Shown: positions 1 through 5,360 of the stretch, piece after piece
How the letters are laid out: each line of letters starts with the position of its first letter
How positions within the stretch are numbered: the stretch's first letter is position 1
Assembly (NCBI GenBank): GCA_031279715.1
Contig: JAITHY010000200.1
Coordinates: forward strand, 1-5,426
Direction: 5' to 3'
DNA length: 5,426 nucleotides
Origin: Verrucomicrobiales bacterium
GTDB taxonomy: Bacteria > Verrucomicrobiota > Verrucomicrobiia > Methylacidiphilales > JAAUTS01
Program-made: the position numbers and the translations under genes
The notes under the pieces: model-generated
The model's input: the letters and a program-made list of their open reading frames with translations, nothing else
Told to the model about the DNA's origin: nothing
The model's database searches: none

Positions 1-1045
1 CGCGCACGCCGGCCTTGTTAAGCGACTCCAACATCCGCCCGGTTGCCTCCGCCTCACGCGCCGTCTCCCCACCCCACGTCACCCGCGGCGCGCGACCACG
101 CAGCCCGTTGACGGCGAGAAACTGCCGGAACAACTGCGTGCGGAACGTCTCCGCCAACACCATACTGTCAAACTGCTTGAAATCCCCACGCACCGCCTCC
201 TGGCCATTCGCCACGCCGGAGCCGAGGCCCGTGGGCTGCGCGGTCGCCGACAGCGTTTGACCTAAAATCAGCTTCGACTTTTCGAGTTGGCACGTATTGA
301 AAAACTTCTCGTAGGCGGCAGAACCGTCGCTCGCCACCGCCTGCACCAACTCAACCTCAGTCTCCTTGGATATGACCACACCAAACAACCGCGCGGCGTT
401 GGAAAACGCCCGCTCCAAAATCACGCGGCTCGCGTCGTCATTTTGGTCGTATTTGCCTTTCAAGAAGGGCGCGCCGAACCGCTCCAAAAACCGCGCCCAC
501 CAGTCGCGGTCCATCGTCGAGAACAACCACCAGAACAGTAGCGACCGCAACGGCCCGCCCCAGTTGTCCGGTGCCGTCAGCAGGTTGCCACGGTGGATGA
601 TATACCGCTCCTTGTCCGGTGGTGCCATCGTCGCCATCCGCGCGCCGGTCACCGGGTCGGCGTCGCAAATTTGCAGGCTCCCCTGCGAATAATCCAACAA
701 CTCATACGGCACGCTCACCAACTCGCGCAACTCAAAGCGCAGCCCACCCGTGCTCGCCGGCGCGAACACCTTCTCCATCACCGACGCCGGATAAAGCGCC
801 GAGTCCATCAACGCACCAAGCAACTCGGTTTTTTTGTCAATGCCATCCAACATCAGCGTCACCGCCCGCGCCGCCGCCACATCATCCGCGTTGGCTTTGT
901 CAAACGGCTGCACGGAAATCGGGTCGCCGAGCACTGCCATCTTGCGCTTGGCAAACTCGGTCTGGATATGGCTGTCACTGAGAATTACATCGCGGTAAAG
1001 CGCAAACAGCCGCCGCGGGTCGCCGCCCGCCGCTGACGATGACAT
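1..1045 (-). CDS. Mu gp29-like phage portal protein (DUF935), partial, N-terminus short
   Basis: The reverse strand is open from an ATG at 1043-1045 to the window edge (348 codons, no stop), so the 3' end is outside. It resembles the Mu gp29 / DUF935 portal family, which forms the dodecameric ring at the head vertex through which DNA is packaged and ejected. Matching stretches are GDPRRLFALYRDVILSD (from residue 8), FAKRKMAVLGDP, a Trp-rich block (DNWGG, then LLFWWLFSTMDRDWWARFLE), FGAPFLKGKYD and the C-proximal KSKLILGQTLS followed by GSGVANG. From memory of Mu gp29, about 50 residues normally precede the first of these blocks; here there are only seven. The ATG has only a poorly spaced AGGA upstream. 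The frame stays open further upstream, but that part is antisense to the next gene and low in complexity. Family call is firm; the start and N-terminal integrity are not. Confidence 0.9.
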   Translation of the reverse strand, partial: MSSSAAGGDPRRLFALYRDVILSDSHIQTEFAKRKMAVLGDPISVQPFDKANADDVAAARAVTLMLDGIDKKTELLGALMDSALYPASVMEKVFAPASTGGLRFELRELVSVPYELLDYSQGSLQICDADPVTGARMATMAPPDKERYIIHRGNLLTAPDNWGGPLRSLLFWWLFSTMDRDWWARFLERFGAPFLKGKYDQNDDASRVILERAFSNAARLFGVVISKETEVELVQAVASDGSAAYEKFFNTCQLEKSKLILGQTLSATAQPTGLGSGVANGQEAVRGDFKQFDSMVLAETFRTQLFRQFLAVNGLRGRAPRVTWGGETAREAEATGRMLESLNKAGVR

Positions 1046-1181
1046 CGTCCTGCTGGCGCGGCTGGCGTTGGCGTTGTTGCGGCGCGCGGAACGTCTTGAG
1101 CGCAAGGTCGCCGCCCTGCAAGACGCCCGCCTGGCCGCCGAGACCCTCCCGCAGGGCGCCTTCGAGGAGGCAAACCAATGA
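1032..1181 (+). CDS. Small coiled-coil protein, start codon missing or non-canonical
   Basis: The frame ending in TGA at 1179-1181 encodes 49 residues from ADDDIVLLARL to GAFEEANQ. It has a Leu/Ala-rich helix followed by charged heptad-like residues (RRAERLERKVAALQDARLA), typical of a small coiled coil. It looks coding because its stop overlaps the next start as ATGA and its last codons contain that gene's Shine-Dalgarno. The frame is open back to a TAA at 996-998 but contains no ATG or GTG; the only standard alternatives are TTG codons at 1068, 1074 and 1077, which would remove the N-terminal part and have no good SD. The given start simply marks where protein-like sequence begins. Either it uses TTG or its true 5' end was lost at the junction with the divergent portal gene. 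No family is recognised and no function is assigned. Confidence 0.5.
   Translation, partial: ADDDIVLLARLALALLRRAERLERKVAALQDARLAAETLPQGAFEEANQ
1164..1170 (+). promoter_or_regulatory. Shine-Dalgarno for the 1178 gene
   Basis: GAGGAGG lies seven bases before the ATG at 1178, inside the 3' end of the preceding reading frame. It is one of the strongest ribosome binding sites in the window and fixes the start of the 177-residue protein. Confidence 0.75.
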
Positions 1182-1711
1182 ACCTCGCCACTGCCCACCC
1201 CCGCGCCGCGCTCCTGACCAAACGTCAGCGCGTGACACTGGCCACACTGGCGCGCCGGTGTTTTGTGGTGCTGGCAAAATACGGTAACGCTGACGGTGAC
1301 TTCCACGCATGGCGGCGCATCACCGAGGCGCAACACCGCCACTACTTACCGCTATACGCGCATTTTTCTTGCCTCATGGGACGGCCCGGCGTTGCCGCTA
1401 AAAAAGTCTTGCAAGCCGAGACCGCCAGCCGCGCCTATGCGCTGGCGAAACTCAGCCGCGAATGCCAGGCGGCGAGGGTGACGCTGGCATATCCGCGCGC
1501 CATCGCCCGCAAAAAATACCGGACCGGCGACCTGGAGGCGCTGACCGGCCAGCAACTTTGGCGCCTGACCTACTGCGTGCGGCGGCTCGCCAAAAAGGCC
1601 GCCGCCATGCAGCGCGGCGGCATCAAGGGCGGTGACGCGCTGGCGGCCGTCATTGGCGCAACCCTCGCCAAGGCGCAAATGCGCGGCGGGCGGGCAAGGG
1701 GAAAAATATGA
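1178..1711 (+). CDS. Basic phage protein of unknown function
   Basis: 177 residues, rich in Arg, Lys and Ala, with no signal peptide or membrane segment. I do not recognise the family with confidence. The predicted content is helical. One stretch near the C-terminus, DLEALTGQQLWRLTYCVRRL (about residues 130-149), has the form of a short helix-turn-helix or recognition-type segment and faintly recalls the LT-x-x-Q/E-L motif of small Mu-like early proteins such as GemA/gp16 (DUF1018), but the rest does not match that family clearly. Its position before two HTH-like genes fits an early or regulatory phage function; this is inference. The start is fixed by a strong GAGGAGG and by ATGA overlap with the upstream frame. 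The stop overlaps the next start as ATGA. Confidence 0.8.
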   Translation: MNLATAHPRAALLTKRQRVTLATLARRCFVVLAKYGNADGDFHAWRRITEAQHRHYLPLYAHFSCLMGRPGVAAKKVLQAETASRAYALAKLSRECQAARVTLAYPRAIARKKYRTGDLEALTGQQLWRLTYCVRRLAKKAAAMQRGGIKGGDALAAVIGATLAKAQMRGGRARGKI

Positions 1712-2040
1712 AACCGATTGACTATCGCAACGCCTCTTGGGAACAAATCCGCGACTTGGTTGACGGCCAGCGTCACCTGGTGTACGAGGCCTGGCTGCGC
1801 CACGGACCCGGCACCACGCGGGCAGTCGCCGCCCGCGCCGGCATAGACTTGCTGTCGTTTCGCCCGCGCTCCACGGAACTCTACCAACTCGGCTTGCTGG
1901 AGTTGGCGGGGCCGGAACACCAGACCGCCAGCGGAAAAGCTCACGAGGGCGTCTATTTCGCGGTGGCAGAGGCGCGCGCCATGCGCGCCTTTCTGGAAAA
2001 ACAACGTGAGGCCCGCACAGGCCAACTCAATCTACTATGA
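1708..2040 (+). CDS. Winged-helix DNA-binding-like phage protein
   Basis: 110 residues. Residues about 23-68 have the pattern of a winged helix: a first helix (LVYEAWLRHGPGTTR), a second (AVAARAGIDLLSF), then a recognition-like helix (RPRSTELYQLGLLEL) ending in a Gly and a short wing region. This layout (entry into a 'G-x-x-T' turn, then R-x-x-EL-x-x-LGLL) is common in small phage proteins that sort sense from antisense gene expression or help replication. The target cannot be read from sequence. The ATG overlaps the preceding stop as ATGA and has AAGGGG about six bases upstream (1696-1701). The stop overlaps the next start in the same way, so translation is probably coupled. The fold call is by pattern only; the specific role is unknown. 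Confidence 0.75.
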   Translation: MKPIDYRNASWEQIRDLVDGQRHLVYEAWLRHGPGTTRAVAARAGIDLLSFRPRSTELYQLGLLELAGPEHQTASGKAHEGVYFAVAEARAMRAFLEKQREARTGQLNLL

Positions 2041-2480
2041 ACCCCAAGATAAAAATGATAACGGACGGCGGCGAAGTCGAAATCGCCCCCAGCATTAAAG
2101 TTGAATCCCTGCCGCGCGGCGTGGTGCCGCGTTATGGCATCACGCAGTTGATGCGCGAGACGGACGGGCGTTACCTGCCCGTGCTGTGCTTGTTGGAGGG
2201 CAACATCCGGCTGACCGTGGACATCGGCAAACGTTTGGGCGTGGACATTAGCTACCAGACTATCCACCGCCTCATCCTCGGTGGCTTTGTGGAGGGGCGC
2301 TATCTCGCCCCCAATACCTGCCTGCTGAACTTGGGATCATTCTGGCGGCACTACCAAGCGACGCTGGACCCGGAGTTTTGGACACCGGCAAATTTGGCAC
2401 GCTACCGCGAGGGCTGCCGCGCCTACGCCGCCCGCTCACGCCTGGGACTGCAAAAAGGAGGGAAAAATGACGCTGACTAA
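2037..2480 (+). CDS. HTH-like phage protein of unknown function
   Basis: 147 residues. The centre, about residues 58-86, reads as a helix-turn-helix of the excisionase/AlpA type: TVDIGKRLGVDISYQTIHRL followed by ILGGFVEGRYLAP. A small-residue turn precedes a helix whose 'QTIHRLI' would be the recognition helix, and the Gly-rich beta turn resembles the wing of MerR/AlpA-like domains. The C-terminal part (FWRHYQATLDPEFW, then RYREGCRAYAARSR) is aromatic and basic and not recognised. The ATGA overlap with the previous gene sets the start, although there is no clear Shine-Dalgarno, so expression would depend on coupling; an in-frame ATG at 2055 is a possible alternative. It overlaps the next small gene by 14 bases. 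Confidence 0.75.
   Translation: MNPKIKMITDGGEVEIAPSIKVESLPRGVVPRYGITQLMRETDGRYLPVLCLLEGNIRLTVDIGKRLGVDISYQTIHRLILGGFVEGRYLAPNTCLLNLGSFWRHYQATLDPEFWTPANLARYREGCRAYAARSRLGLQKGGKNDAD
2455..2462 (+). promoter_or_regulatory. Shine-Dalgarno for the 54-residue gene
   Basis: AAGGAGGG lies four bases before the ATG at 2467, inside the end of the preceding gene. This is the best SD match in the window and the main argument that the short frame starting at 2467 is a real gene. Confidence 0.75.
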
Positions 2481-2631
2481 AACCGCGCTAAAATCGTTTT
2501 TAAGCGTTTATGGGGTATCAGCCTACCACCCCGCCAATAAAAACGCATTTGCCGCGCGCCGCGATACCTTGGCTGCGGTTTTAACCAGACTATGTGCCAG
2601 CGTTTTTAAGCCGAAAGAAATAAAACCATGA
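2467..2631 (+). CDS. 54-residue phage protein, unknown function
   Basis: A short frame encodes 54 residues, starting MTLTKTALKSFLSVYG and ending FKPKEIKP. It is led by a near-consensus SD (2455-2462), starts 14 bases before the upstream stop, and its own TGA overlaps the methyltransferase ATG as ATGA, so it fits the coupled chain exactly. It is basic, with one likely amphipathic helix in the second half (RRDTLAAVLTRLCASVF). No signal peptide, transmembrane helix or known motif is evident. Base composition is lower in GC than the upstream genes, matching the following methyltransferase, so the two may have been acquired together. Function is not assigned. Confidence 0.7.
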   Translation: MTLTKTALKSFLSVYGVSAYHPANKNAFAARRDTLAAVLTRLCASVFKPKEIKP

Positions 2632-3119
2632 AACAAAACAAAAAGTCTGTGCTTGACGTGTGTTGTGGCGGTAAATGTTTTTACTTTGATAAAGCGCATG
2701 CTGACGTGGTGTTTGCGGACGTGCGGCACGAGACGGTGGACTTGTATAAAGGCCGAACGCTCACCATCAAGCCGGATGTTGTCGCTGACTTTCGCGCACT
2801 GCCGTTTTCCGATGGCGAGTTTCACGTCGTTGTCTTCGATCCCCCGCATCTCCGGCGTGCCGGTCGGAATGGTTGGCAGGCCAAGCGTTACGGGGTGTTA
2901 AACGACAAGTGGCAGGAATTGCTGCGCCAGGGCTTTGTCGAGTGTTTTCGCGTATTAGCCGCTAACGGCGTGCTGATTTTCAAGTGGAATGAGACAGACA
3001 TCCCGATTTCACGCGTTCTTGAATTGACCCCGTATCCGCCGTTGCTCGGCAACCGCTGTGGCAAACAGAGCAAAACCCATTGGGTAATTTTTTATAAATC
3101 AAAAAAACTAAAGCCATGA
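2628..3119 (+). CDS. Class I SAM-dependent methyltransferase, DPPH type
   Basis: 163 residues, a compact single Rossmann-like domain. The N-terminal VLDVCCGGKCFYFDK (residues 8-22) matches the SAM-binding motif I region, with Cys-Cys-Gly-Gly in place of the usual Gly-rich loop. The acidic residue of motif II is likely D31 in VFADVR. Motif IV is FDPPHL with D71-P72-P73-H74, a DPPY variant as in N6-adenine or N4-cytosine amino methyltransferases. The later VLAANGVLIFKWNE and the C-terminal KTHWVIFYK strand resemble a small methyltransferase family widespread in phages. No target-recognition domain is present. It may modify phage DNA or a nucleotide-level substrate; the substrate is inferred only from the DPPH motif. 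The start overlaps the upstream stop as ATGA and has only a weak purine-rich SD. The lower GC than its flanks suggests transfer as a cassette. Confidence 0.88.
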   Translation: MKQNKKSVLDVCCGGKCFYFDKAHADVVFADVRHETVDLYKGRTLTIKPDVVADFRALPFSDGEFHVVVFDPPHLRRAGRNGWQAKRYGVLNDKWQELLRQGFVECFRVLAANGVLIFKWNETDIPISRVLELTPYPPLLGNRCGKQSKTHWVIFYKSKKLKP

Positions 3120-3613
3120 ACCCACAAAAAGTTTTCGCCCCCCACAACACGACTAATGGCACCGCCAACCCCGCGCCGGGCAACATCGTCCGGCGCGGGG
3201 CCTTGGCCGTTAAAAATCACGTGTTCATGTTTAATTCGATATTTTCCATCCCCATTTTAAGTGGCACCAAGCAACAAACTATCAGGCCCGTAAGGAAACG
3301 GCTGCCGACTGTTGGGGAGGGGTTTGAGGCTCGCGTTTGGCTGGGCACGCCCTATCGCTCGGAGCAGCGGCGACTGCTGACCTCAGTGATTACCAGCGTC
3401 ATGCTCGCGGTGTATCACCTGCACGACGGCGTGGTGGTGGTTGACGGCCAGAGTGTGAGCGTGGCCGCGCTAGCATCGGCGGATGGCTTTACCGGCCCCG
3501 ACGCTATGACTGAGTGGTTCCGCCGCGGTTATGGCCACCGCACCCAAACATTGGAGGTGATGATTGTGTGCTGGGCCGCGCCCGCCTCAAACCAAACCGA
3601 GAACTGTTTATGA
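3116..3613 (+). CDS. ASCH-like domain protein
   Basis: 165 residues. Residues 38-57 (MFNSIFSIPILSGTKQQTIR) match the entry motif of phage ASCH/PUA-like proteins: an aromatic-hydrophobic stretch, then IL-x-G-x-K-x-x-TIR. The later pattern also fits: a Gly turn (TVGEGFEARVWLG), alternating strands, and ASADGF followed by a helix ending WFRRGYG (D123 to G139). ASCH domains bind RNA or modified nucleosides, and some remove modified bases; here the substrate is unknown. The first 37 residues (starting MNPQKVFAPHNTT) are not part of the domain, and the sequence there contains a strong hairpin (3169-3200), so initiation at the internal ATG (3227) or GTG (3221) is possible. The ATGA overlap with the methyltransferase supports the longer start. 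Adjacent methyltransferase and ASCH genes could act on the same modified nucleotide, which is inference. Confidence 0.6.
   Translation: MNPQKVFAPHNTTNGTANPAPGNIVRRGALAVKNHVFMFNSIFSIPILSGTKQQTIRPVRKRLPTVGEGFEARVWLGTPYRSEQRRLLTSVITSVMLAVYHLHDGVVVVDGQSVSVAALASADGFTGPDAMTEWFRRGYGHRTQTLEVMIVCWAAPASNQTENCL
3169..3200. repeat. Perfect 11-bp GC-rich hairpin
   Basis: CCCCGCGCCGG (3169-3179) and CCGGCGCGGGG (3190-3200) form a perfect 11-bp inverted repeat around a 10-base loop. There is no T tract after it, so it is not a standard terminator. It lies in the N-terminal coding part of the ASCH-like gene, just upstream of the internal ATG at 3227. It could slow ribosomes or control use of the internal start, or it may simply be coding sequence. 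Confidence 0.6.
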
Positions 3614-3915
3614 CAAACCTGATTAAAACTTTGATGGCCATGCGTGCGGACTTTGACGAGATGTCCACCACTGCCGCTCTACCCGAAACCCGTGCCCAAT
3701 TCGCCAGCTACGCCGACACGCTGGCCAGTGCCGAGCGCGTGCTGATCCACGTGGACAATGCCCGCCCGCTGATGGTCGGTGACATCACCGTCCCGCGCCC
3801 GGCAAAAATCATCTACGCCGACGAGCTTGACAAATTGAGTCGGAAAGTTTTCAGTTCTCAGTGTTCAACACCACCACTGACGCTGAACCCAAAAAAACTG
3901 AACACTGAAAACTGA
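3610..3915 (+). CDS. Small phage protein, unknown, tail encoded by repeat
   Basis: 101 residues. The ATG at 3610 overlaps the previous stop as ATGA and is preferred over an ATG in the same frame at 3514, which would lie deep inside the ASCH-like gene. The first 78 residues look like an ordinary helical protein (MTNLIKTLMAMRADFDEM, then RAQFASYADTLASAERVL), with no recognised family. The last 23 residues (from K79, KVFSSQCSTPPLTLNP...) are translated from the inverted heptamer repeat at 3844-3929, which also supplies the TGA. The natural C-terminus was therefore probably replaced when the repeat arose. The core could still be functional. Position just before the MuF head gene is the only hint of role. 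Confidence 0.65.
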   Translation: MTNLIKTLMAMRADFDEMSTTAALPETRAQFASYADTLASAERVLIHVDNARPLMVGDITVPRPAKIIYADELDKLSRKVFSSQCSTPPLTLNPKKLNTEN

Positions 3916-3932
3916 GAACTGAAAACTTTTTT
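3844..3932. repeat. Inverted array of degenerate ACTGAAA-type heptamers, possible hairpin/terminator
   Basis: The right half (3897-3929) reads as consecutive heptamers ACTGAAC, ACTGAAA, ACTGAGA, ACTGAAA, ACT. The left half (3844-3867) holds the inverted form with TTTCAGT, TCTCAGT, GTTCA. The arms AAAGTTTTCAGTTCTCAGT (3844-3862) and its exact complement (3911-3929) are 19 bp and perfect. A further five pairs (3863-3867 with 3899-3903) form if one heptamer (3904-3910) is bulged. The loop is about 31 bases. Six T residues (3927-3932) follow the stem, directly before the MuF ATG at 3933. It could act as a weak terminator or block ribosome loading, though the stem is AT-rich and the loop long. Intergenic repeats of this kind are usually dispersed in a genome; that cannot be tested here. 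Confidence 0.85.
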
Positions 3933-5360
3933 ATGCCCGACTTCATCTTTGAGCCAACGCCAAACAAAGAAGCTATCGCGTTCCTGCGCGACAAGCCCGT
4001 CGTCACGCAAAAAGTTTTCAAGGAATTATTGCCCGAACTGAAAGCCCGCGCCTTCACCATCGCCGGCGTGGAGTGCGCCAACACCGTGCAGCGCGTCCGC
4101 GACACCCTCTCTGACCTGCCTGCCGGCGGCGACTGGAACATCTTAAAAAAGCAAATCGCTTCTGACCTCGGCCCGTGGTTCGTGGACCAGGCCGCTGACG
4201 CTGATGAACAAGAAAAACAATACGCCGCCGCCGAGGCTCGCGCCCAGCTATTGCTGCGCGTCCACGGCAGTCAGGCTTATGCGGCGACGCAATACCGCGT
4301 GGACGAACGCCATCAGGACGCCTTCCCCTACCGCATGTACATATCCAGCAACAGCAAGGAGCGCCGCCCTGAGCATCAGGCGTTGGTTGGCGTCTGCCTG
4401 CCGGTGGATGACCCGTTCTGGGCTGACCATCTGCCGCCCTGGGATTGGGGTTGCAACTGCCAGTCCACCGTGATCAGCCGCGAGGATTACGAGGCGATCC
4501 AGGCGGATGACGCCGACCGGCCGGCGGGTGAGAAGCTCGCGCTGGAGGGCGAGGATTTGGCGCGGCTGCACGCGGGCGAGTTGCGGCGCGGCAACCACGT
4601 CCTTGACGTGCGTTCGCCGGAACAGCGCGGCGTGAAAAACGCCTACCGCTTCGACCCGCATGACCTCACACTAACCGCCGACCAACTCAAGGGGCGTTAT
4701 GACGCGCAGACCTGGCAGCAGTTTGAAAATTGGAGCCAGCAGGTGGACGTGGACGGCACGCCGCTGTACGACTGGATCAACGGCAGCGCCATCCGCAACC
4801 AAGTCGCCGCCGCGCGGCTGCCCGGAGTCGGCAGCGTGATGGATTACATTATCACCGGCAAGCTCGGCCATCTGGCGGGTGACTTGCGGCAGGGCATTGC
4901 CCTGCTTGACCAAGTGCCGCAGCCTGAAATCAGTGCGCCGGTGGTGGTGCAATCGCCGCGCAACATGCCTGCTGACCGCAACGGCCAGTGGCATCACACC
5001 GCAGGGCGGCATCACATTGAAGTGTCACCGTCAGCGCCGTTCCGCTTGGAAACATTGATGCACGAGTGGGCACATGTTGTGGATTACGAGGTTGGTGCCA
5101 GCAAAAATGCCGCGTTGTTGCGGGTGTTGCGTGACAACGATAGTTACCGTCAGCTTGCCAAACTATACAAAAACAGCGCCTACCACCAAAAACGGGAGGA
5201 ATTGTTCGCGCGGGCATACACACAATATGTTGCCCACAAAACACAAAATGAGAATTTGCTGGCGTCCATTGATATTCTTGCACGTCGACGGCCGGGCATT
5301 TTTTGGACGGAAGCGGAGTTTGAAAAAATAGTCCCCCTCATTCAGGAGACAATAAAATGA
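3933..5360 (+). CDS. MuF / SPP1 gp7-like head morphogenesis protein with C-terminal zincin-like domain
   Basis: 475 residues. The N-terminus (FEPTPNKEAIAFLRDK) and ELKARAFTIAGV are typical of Mu gpF-like minor head proteins, which act at the portal vertex during capsid assembly. The family signature is clear: R-x-x-H (H148) then ALVGVCLPVDDPFW (W163) and LPPWDWGCNCQS, with paired C174 and C176. After about residue 290 the protein departs from the core and ends in a likely metallopeptidase: GRHHIEVSPSAPF, then LMHEWAHVVDYE with H377-E378-W379-A380-H381, and KREELFARAY with E422/E423 as a candidate third zinc ligand. Such HExxH tails resemble zincin domains of phage polyvalent and MuF-toxin proteins. 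The start has no SD and follows the inverted repeat directly. GC falls in the C-terminal part, which suggests domain exchange. Its stop overlaps the next start. Confidence 0.88.
   Translation: MPDFIFEPTPNKEAIAFLRDKPVVTQKVFKELLPELKARAFTIAGVECANTVQRVRDTLSDLPAGGDWNILKKQIASDLGPWFVDQAADADEQEKQYAAAEARAQLLLRVHGSQAYAATQYRVDERHQDAFPYRMYISSNSKERRPEHQALVGVCLPVDDPFWADHLPPWDWGCNCQSTVISREDYEAIQADDADRPAGEKLALEGEDLARLHAGELRRGNHVLDVRSPEQRGVKNAYRFDPHDLTLTADQLKGRYDAQTWQQFENWSQQVDVDGTPLYDWINGSAIRNQVAAARLPGVGSVMDYIITGKLGHLAGDLRQGIALLDQVPQPEISAPVVVQSPRNMPADRNGQWHHTAGRHHIEVSPSAPFRLETLMHEWAHVVDYEVGASKNAALLRVLRDNDSYRQLAKLYKNSAYHQKREELFARAYTQYVAHKTQNENLLASIDILARRRPGIFWTEAEFEKIVPLIQETIK
5344..5348 (+). promoter_or_regulatory. 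Shine-Dalgarno for the 5357 gene
   Basis: AGGAG lies eight bases before the ATG at 5357, inside the end of the MuF-like gene. With the ATGA overlap it supports a separately initiated downstream gene. Confidence 0.7.

Noticed and set aside
15..1036. Several plus-strand open frames across the first kilobase, rich in Arg, Pro and Ser.
   Set aside because: The minus strand over the whole stretch reads as a continuous portal protein with family motifs; the plus-strand frames are antisense shadows with biased composition.
1039..1287. Plus-strand frame starting at the ATG at 1039.
   Set aside because: Its product is rich in Trp, Cys, Arg and Pro like an out-of-frame translation, and it overlaps both the coiled-coil frame and the well-started 1178 gene.
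1046..1310. Possible upstream extension of the portal gene on the minus strand, with a TTG start at 1105.
   Set aside because: The extra residues are low in complexity (Arg/Asn/Ala/Ser), are antisense to the coiled-coil frame and the 1178 gene, and do not resemble the portal N-terminus.
3891..3932. A7 run (3891-3897) fits the A_AAA_AAA slippery pattern in the 3610 frame, suggesting -1 frameshifting into the MuF frame.
   Set aside because: The -1 frame meets TGA at 3906-3908, well before the MuF ATG, so no fusion can form.
4011..4020. AAAGTTTTCA, identical to the first ten bases of the 3844 repeat arm, recurs inside the MuF gene.
   Set aside because: It encodes K-V-F in a normal coding context and is not followed by further heptamers; a chance match.
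3851..4141. Minus-strand open frame covering the repeat and the start of the MuF gene.
   Set aside because: It is antisense to a recognisable MuF protein and includes the repeat; no start signal or protein-like motif supports it.
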